Assembly: GCA_003024985.2 (NCBI GenBank)
Contig: PXIH01S0021282.1
Reading direction: 5' to 3' (one strand)
Origin: Euperipatoides rowelli
Lineage: Eukaryota > Onychophora > Udeonychophora > Euonychophora > Peripatopsidae
Length of the DNA: 10,467 bases
The first letter of the stretch is position 1. Every line of letters starts with the position of its first letter. Under the pieces are notes generated by a model, which searched no databases, was not told where the DNA came from, and saw only the letters and a program-made list of their open reading frames with translations. A program made the position numbers and the translations under genes. Positions 7,250-10,467 of the stretch are shown piece after piece.

Positions 7250-7976
7250 TTAAGGATATTTGTGGGTGTTAAGCTGGAGGACATGGGGTGAACTTTTGGT
7301 CTGGGAGTGCATGGTCACAAGTTGCAGGGCTGGGTAAAGGTGGGAGAGGTAGCAGAACAAGAGTTTATTTCCAAAGTAAGGTGCAGGCCATTCCAAATGC
7401 TAATCCTATTGAGGCCTTAATTTCTGAGGACCCTGTGGAACCATTTGTACATGAGTTACATGTTATGGGTGATTGCCTAGTGCATGGATTAAATGAGAAA
7501 AATGGGAAATCAAAAGGGAAGAGAGTGAAATGATGCTATCAAGTTGCTAGGATAGAACATGTTAAGGAGCATGTTAATTCAATACTGTGGAATTCGGTTA
7601 GAGACCCAATTATAGTGGTGCATACAGGCACTAACAATGTGGGTAGGATTCTACCAAGGTAATGGTGGATAAGATTCAGCATCTTATTAGAGAGATCAGG
7701 TTAGTGAGACCAGCTAATAAGATACTAATTTCTGATATTCTGCCAAGATTTCCTGTCTGTCAGTTATATCAGAAATGTTTGGACACACGGGTGCCTGAAA
7801 TCTCTAGAGAGGTGGCTTGAGTGTGCAAATCCAGAAATGTTCAGCTGGTAAGTGCTGTTAAGCCTTTACTTCTAAGGCCAGATAGATACTACCGGGAGGA
7901 TGAAATTCATCTGAACTTGAGTGGAAAGTTAATATTCAGCAGAGCTATATCCAGTGCCATTATTAAGGGAAACTAG
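7250..7976 (+). pseudogene. LINE ORF1, 3' part with SGNH esterase domain (broken)
   Basis: The frame resuming after the piggyBac contains a stop at 7270-7272, then is open from 7273 to a TGA at 7531-7533, and continues in the same frame to 7662. A frameshift then moves the coding content to another frame, which ends at TAG 7974-7976. SGNH-hydrolase landmarks are all there. Block I reads VMGDCLVHGLN, with Cys (TGC 7474-7476) at the usual Ser nucleophile. Block III is HTGTNNVG (GTNN at 7627-7638). SDILPR follows near 7730, and the closing DxxH is DEIHLNLSG (Asp 7899-7901, His 7908-7910). CYQVARIEHV before block III is typical of CR1/L2-type ORF1 esterases. The domain's role in retrotransposition is thought to involve lipid ester hydrolysis but is not settled. 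A further TGA interrupts it at about 7818. Confidence 0.85.
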
Positions 7977-8243
7977 ATTGTCATAAGTAAGTTGTTAAGG
8001 ACCATTAGTAATTTTATGTTTAATAATAATGAAAGTAATGTTAGGGATATTGAAAAGAATAGGAACTTAAATTAAATAGGCCTAATAGGCAATTTTGGAA
8101 TTATTGGAATTAATATTTGCAGGCACAACAATAGAAAGGTTAGTAGTGTAATAAATAAAACAAGGTCAGAATTTTTTTTTTTATTTTTTTTTTTTTACAA
8201 AGTGTATGGTCAGAATTTAATTTTATTAAATCTTTGAATTGTT
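7977..8243 (+). other. ORF1-ORF2 spacer and decayed ORF2 start
   Basis: AT-rich sequence between the ORF1 stop and the first recognisable endonuclease residues. The N-terminus of ORF2 presumably lay in the second half, but I cannot follow a frame. It contains the poly(T) insertion at 8175-8207. Confidence 0.5.
8164..8218 (-). repeat. Poly(T) insertion flanked by an 11-bp direct repeat
   Basis: GGTCAGAATTT occurs at 8164-8174 and at 8208-8218. Between them lie an almost pure T tract and ACAAAGTGTAT. On the minus strand this is a short unique piece followed by poly(A), flanked by a duplication: the form expected of an extremely 5'-truncated retroposed sequence. Polymerase slippage with a local duplication is the alternative. 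Confidence 0.5.
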
Positions 8244-8537
8244 TTTTATACAAATGCTAGAAGTGTTAGAAATAAATTGTCAGAACTTGAAATAGTTATT
8301 GCATTAGATAAATTTTAAATAATAGCTAATACTGAGACTTGGACATATATAAATGATGATGACATTCTGAAATTACCATGTTATAAATAATTTAGGAGAG
8401 ATAGGACTGAAAGACAAGGTAGTGATGTGTTATTTTATGGTAAAGAGGAAAATAGTAATAGTTTTGATAGAAATTTAGTTTTATCTGATAAAAATTCAAG
8501 TTTTGAGATGATTGAAATTAATAGTAGTAATTATTAA
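8244..8537 (+). pseudogene. LINE ORF2, N-terminal endonuclease fragment
   Basis: This is the first part of an apurinic-type (exonuclease/endonuclease/phosphatase fold) endonuclease, the domain that nicks target DNA to prime reverse transcription. FYTNARSVRNKLSELE at 8244-8291 is the conserved start with its Asn. ANTETW (near 8325-8342) holds the catalytic Glu in the family's TETW motif. FRRDRTERQGSDVLFY (near 8391-8438) is the next conserved block, with Ser-Asp where the family usually has Gly-Gly. Stops fall near 8316 and 8388, and the fragment ends at TAA 8535-8537. The later catalytic Asp and His blocks are absent. About 98 codons remain of a domain that usually exceeds 200. Confidence 0.85.
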
Positions 8538-8641
8538 GGATGATAGAGAAAATGAAGTGTGGTAAATCTGGATCTGGGGATCTGGAGCACCACCTCTTGG
8601 CTCTTGCAGGTGAAGATCCAACTTAGTAAATAAATAAAATA
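8538..8641. other. Deletion junction with foreign filler in ORF2
   Basis: The endonuclease fragment stops at 8537 and recognisable reverse transcriptase resumes at 8642 with NKSPGPDN. The rest of the endonuclease, the linker and the front of the reverse transcriptase are missing, perhaps 300 codons by comparison with related elements. The segment between is less AT-rich than its flanks around 8560-8610. It holds a repeated GATCTGG (three near-copies in 8567-8587) and ends in AAATAAAT repeats. It matches no LINE domain I can see. Confidence 0.55.
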
Positions 8642-10059
8642 AATAAATCTCCTGGTCCTGATAATATTTGCCCTAGAGTGATGAGACAGTTCGTTTTGAA
8701 ATAGTTGAGCATTCAATTGAAACTGGATTTGTTCCAGAGGATTGAAGAATTGCTAATATAGTGCCACTTTTTAAGAAAAGTTCTAAAATGATCCTTGCAA
8801 TTATATGCCAATTAGTTTAACTTCTATAGTAGGTAAGTTGTTGGAATCTATTATAAAGGATTTGATTATGATTTACTTAAATAGTAATTCTTTGTTTTGT
8901 ATATCACAACATGTATTTTTGAGTAAAAGGTCATGTCTGACTAATATTTTAGAATTTTATGATGAAATTACTAGTCTAGTGGATGAGGGTAATGTTGTTA
9001 ATGCAGTTTTCTTAGATTTTCATAAAAGCTTGTGATAAGGTAGCTAATGGTTGATTAGTAGCTAAAATTAAAATTAAAGGCTTTTATGGAAATATATTAA
9101 ATTGGATTAAAAATTGTTTAAAATGAAAGAGAACAAAGAGTAATTATTAATGGAACATTTTCTAGTTGAAAAAAAAGTGTGAAGTGGGGTTCCACAGGAG
9201 TCAGTTTTAGGACCCTTGCTTTTACTAATATTTATTGATGATCAGGATATTAATATTACAAGTAAAATAAGTTAATTTGTCGATGATACTAAATTAGGTG
9301 GTAGAGTTAATAGAACGGAAGAGACTTTATTGATACAAATTATTGATTTATATAACTTAAGTAACTGGGCTAAGATTTAGCAAATGGATTTTAATGTAGC
9401 TAAATGTCAGATAGTTCATTTAGGTAGAAATAATAATAAGTTTAAATACATTATGAATAGTAGTGATATTATTGATATTGAAGAGGTTAGGGATTTTGGT
9501 GTTATTATTCATGAATCTTGTAAGCCTAGTAAACAGTGTATCAAAGCATGTAAGAAGGCTAATAGAATGCTAGGTATGTTAAAAAGAACTATTGAAGGTC
9601 ATTTTTCATTGATAAGGCCACATTTGGAGTATTGTGTTCTATTGTGATCTCCTTACCATAGGAAATATATACATGTATTGGAGAAAGTACATAGAAAGGC
9701 TACTAAGTTAATTTTAGGTATTGTTAGATTATTGTATGCAGAAAGACTTACAACATTAAAGTTATATTATATAGAAAGGATAGGCTTAGGGGAGATATGA
9801 TTCAAGTTTTCAAAATAATTTATGGAATGGTAGATATCCCTTATGATAAGTTTTTTAAATTTAATAAAAATAGTAGAACAAGTGTACATAAATTCAAGTT
9901 AAAAGTTAATAGATCTAGACTGTTGCGCTATTTTTTTTTTTTTTCTAACAGAGTTGTATAATTTTGAATGGTTTACCAGAAGGAGTTGTAGAATCTAAGT
10001 CAGTTGAATCTTTTAAGCATAGGTTGAATGATTTTATGGATGGTTTAGGTATTGTTTAG
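8642..10059 (+). pseudogene. LINE ORF2, reverse transcriptase and C-terminal part
   Basis: This part would copy the element's RNA into DNA at the nicked target. The domains run in order. NKSPGPDNI (8642), GFVPED and VPLFKKSSK precede NYMPISLTSIVGKLLES (about 8799-8849), where Met replaces the usual Arg. The catalytic motif A is VFLDF (Asp 9015-9017), broken right after by a frameshift at the expected AFD. SGVPQESVLGP lies from 9183 (usually PQGS). The FADD motif reads FVDD, with both Asp codons intact (9282-9287). DFNVAKCQIVHLGRN and KPSKQCIKACKKANRMLG follow, then RPHLEYC and the tail ATKLILG, RLTTLKLYY, RGDMIQVFKI, SNRVV and FKHRLNDF, ending at TAG 10057-10059. At least six stops and several shifts break it, and a T14 run at 9931-9944 sits in the tail. 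Confidence 0.9.
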
Positions 10060-10251
10060 TTTAAATTTTGGAATATAGGCTTGCATTTCAATTGTTATAA
10101 TTAGTTTTTTTTTTTTTTTTGTTAAATATAGATACAACAATAATGTAATGTCGTTATCCTTTATCCTTCTCAAGTCCTCCATAGTTCCAATTTAATTCTT
10201 TAAATTTTGCAATATGGATAGTTAGAATTATTTTAAATCCCTGGAGCTGTA
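10060..10251 (+). other. LINE 3' UTR and flank
   Basis: A short AT-rich 3' region follows the ORF2 stop. It includes a T16 run at 10105-10120 and then GTTAAATATAG. I see neither the poly(A) tail nor an obvious short tandem tail that would fix the LINE's 3' end. The right-hand portion borders SINE 3. Confidence 0.5.
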
Positions 10252-10379
10252 TGATGATGAAAGAAAATTCTGTCAACCCTCAACTCCGGGGGGGGGGGGG
10301 GGCTGCCCAGGGATCGAACCTGATTTGCTTATATTCCAGCTCCAAACTCCAGCAGTATTCTTGAACCACTGAACAACCA
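10252..10379 (-). mobile_element. tRNA-derived SINE (SINE 3), short
   Basis: Read on the minus strand, the head starts near 10379 with TGGTTGTTCAGTGGTTC. An A-box-like TTGTTCAGTGG lies at 10376-10366, and a perfect B box GGTTCGATCCC at 10320-10310, followed by TGGGCAGC; the whole resembles a tRNA gene lacking a proper anticodon arm. A C15 run (G15 on the plus strand, 10288-10302) and a short body ending in TCATCATCA follow. The 8-mer GAGCTGTA at 10244-10251 and 10380-10387 may be its target duplication. An alternative pairing of TTTTAA-containing stretches near 10230 and 10400 cannot be excluded, so the ends are less sure than the promoter boxes. The body does not resemble SINE 1 or SINE 2 in any way I can see. 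Confidence 0.6.
10288..10302. repeat. G15 homopolymer
   Basis: Fifteen consecutive G on the plus strand, inside SINE 3, just after the B box when read on the minus strand. Very unusual in this AT-rich setting; its length may vary between alleles or be misassembled. Confidence 0.95.
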
Positions 10380-10467
10380 GAGCTGTACAGTAGAGGTCTT
10401 AATATTTTAAGTGTGGGTAGGTTAGTTTATTAAGGTTGTTTTGTATTCTAATATATGTATAATTGTT

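Larger units (their letters stand above)
3919..10130 (+). mobile_element. CR1/L2-type non-LTR retrotransposon (LINE), decayed, split by a piggyBac
   Basis: The order of parts on the plus strand is 5' leader, ORF1 with an SGNH-hydrolase (esterase) domain, then ORF2 with an endonuclease segment and a reverse transcriptase. An esterase-type ORF1 is known from the CR1/L2 group, and the reverse transcriptase motifs (SPGPDNI, PISLTSIVGKLLES, SGVPQ, VDD) fit a jockey/CR1-like enzyme. Every reading frame is broken by stops and frameshifts, so the copy is dead. A 2526-bp piggyBac occupies 4724-7249, and a further deletion removes most of the endonuclease and the front of the reverse transcriptase. The 5' limit is uncertain (the hAT-like element abuts it), and the 3' limit is uncertain within about 10060-10250. 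Confidence 0.85.

Noticed and set aside
8534-8716. 60-codon minus-strand open frame across the ORF2 junction
   Set aside because: Antisense to the reverse transcriptase start and the filler; no domain.
10310-10379. A functional tRNA gene on the minus strand
   Set aside because: Has both promoter boxes, but the acceptor and anticodon arms do not fold properly by eye, and it continues into a SINE-like body; a tRNA-derived SINE fits better.
1-10467. CRISPR arrays, riboswitches, bacterial promoters or operons
   Set aside because: No regularly spaced repeats or prokaryotic gene organisation; the content is eukaryotic transposable elements.

Overview
The window looks like intergenic or intronic DNA from an animal, most likely an AT-rich invertebrate; that placement is an inference from the transposon families and base composition. 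I see no bacterial operon structure and no host gene. Nearly everything recognisable is a decayed transposable element, several of them nested inside one another.

Layout. 1-1182 is AT-rich with nothing recognisable. 1193-1394 is a tRNA-derived SINE on the minus strand with a 10-bp target-site duplication. 1405-1959 is unassigned and holds a short 17-bp tandem repeat. 2245-3910 is a candidate hAT-type DNA transposon (terminal repeats and an imperfect 8-bp duplication, no transposase seen), which carries a second minus-strand tRNA-SINE at 3485-3755 bounded by a clear 14-18 bp duplication. From about 3919 to about 10130 runs a plus-strand CR1/L2-type non-LTR retrotransposon: an AT-rich 5' UTR with two related units, ORF1 with an SGNH-esterase domain, and ORF2 with an apurinic-type endonuclease fragment and a reverse transcriptase. 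All of its frames are broken.

ORF1 is split by a piggyBac element at 4724-7249 (2526 bp). Its ends are diagnostic: CCCTGCAGT...ACTGCAGGG flanked on both sides by TTAA. If the element and one TTAA are disregarded, the last reading frame on the left continues in the same frame on the right, so the piggyBac inserted into the retrotransposon. The transposase inside is a pseudogene with many stops and frameshifts, and one catalytic Asp codon reads Asn. ORF2 carries a separate internal deletion (about 8538-8641) and a small poly(T) insertion flanked by an 11-bp repeat. A third tRNA-SINE head lies on the minus strand at about 10252-10379.

The order of events that can be read is: retrotransposon first, then piggyBac into it; hAT-like element first, then SINE 2 into it. 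No intact or novel functional system was found. The points most worth a second look are the nested insertion, the paired palindromic subterminal repeats of the piggyBac, the duplicated 5' UTR units of the LINE, and the structure of the three SINE copies.
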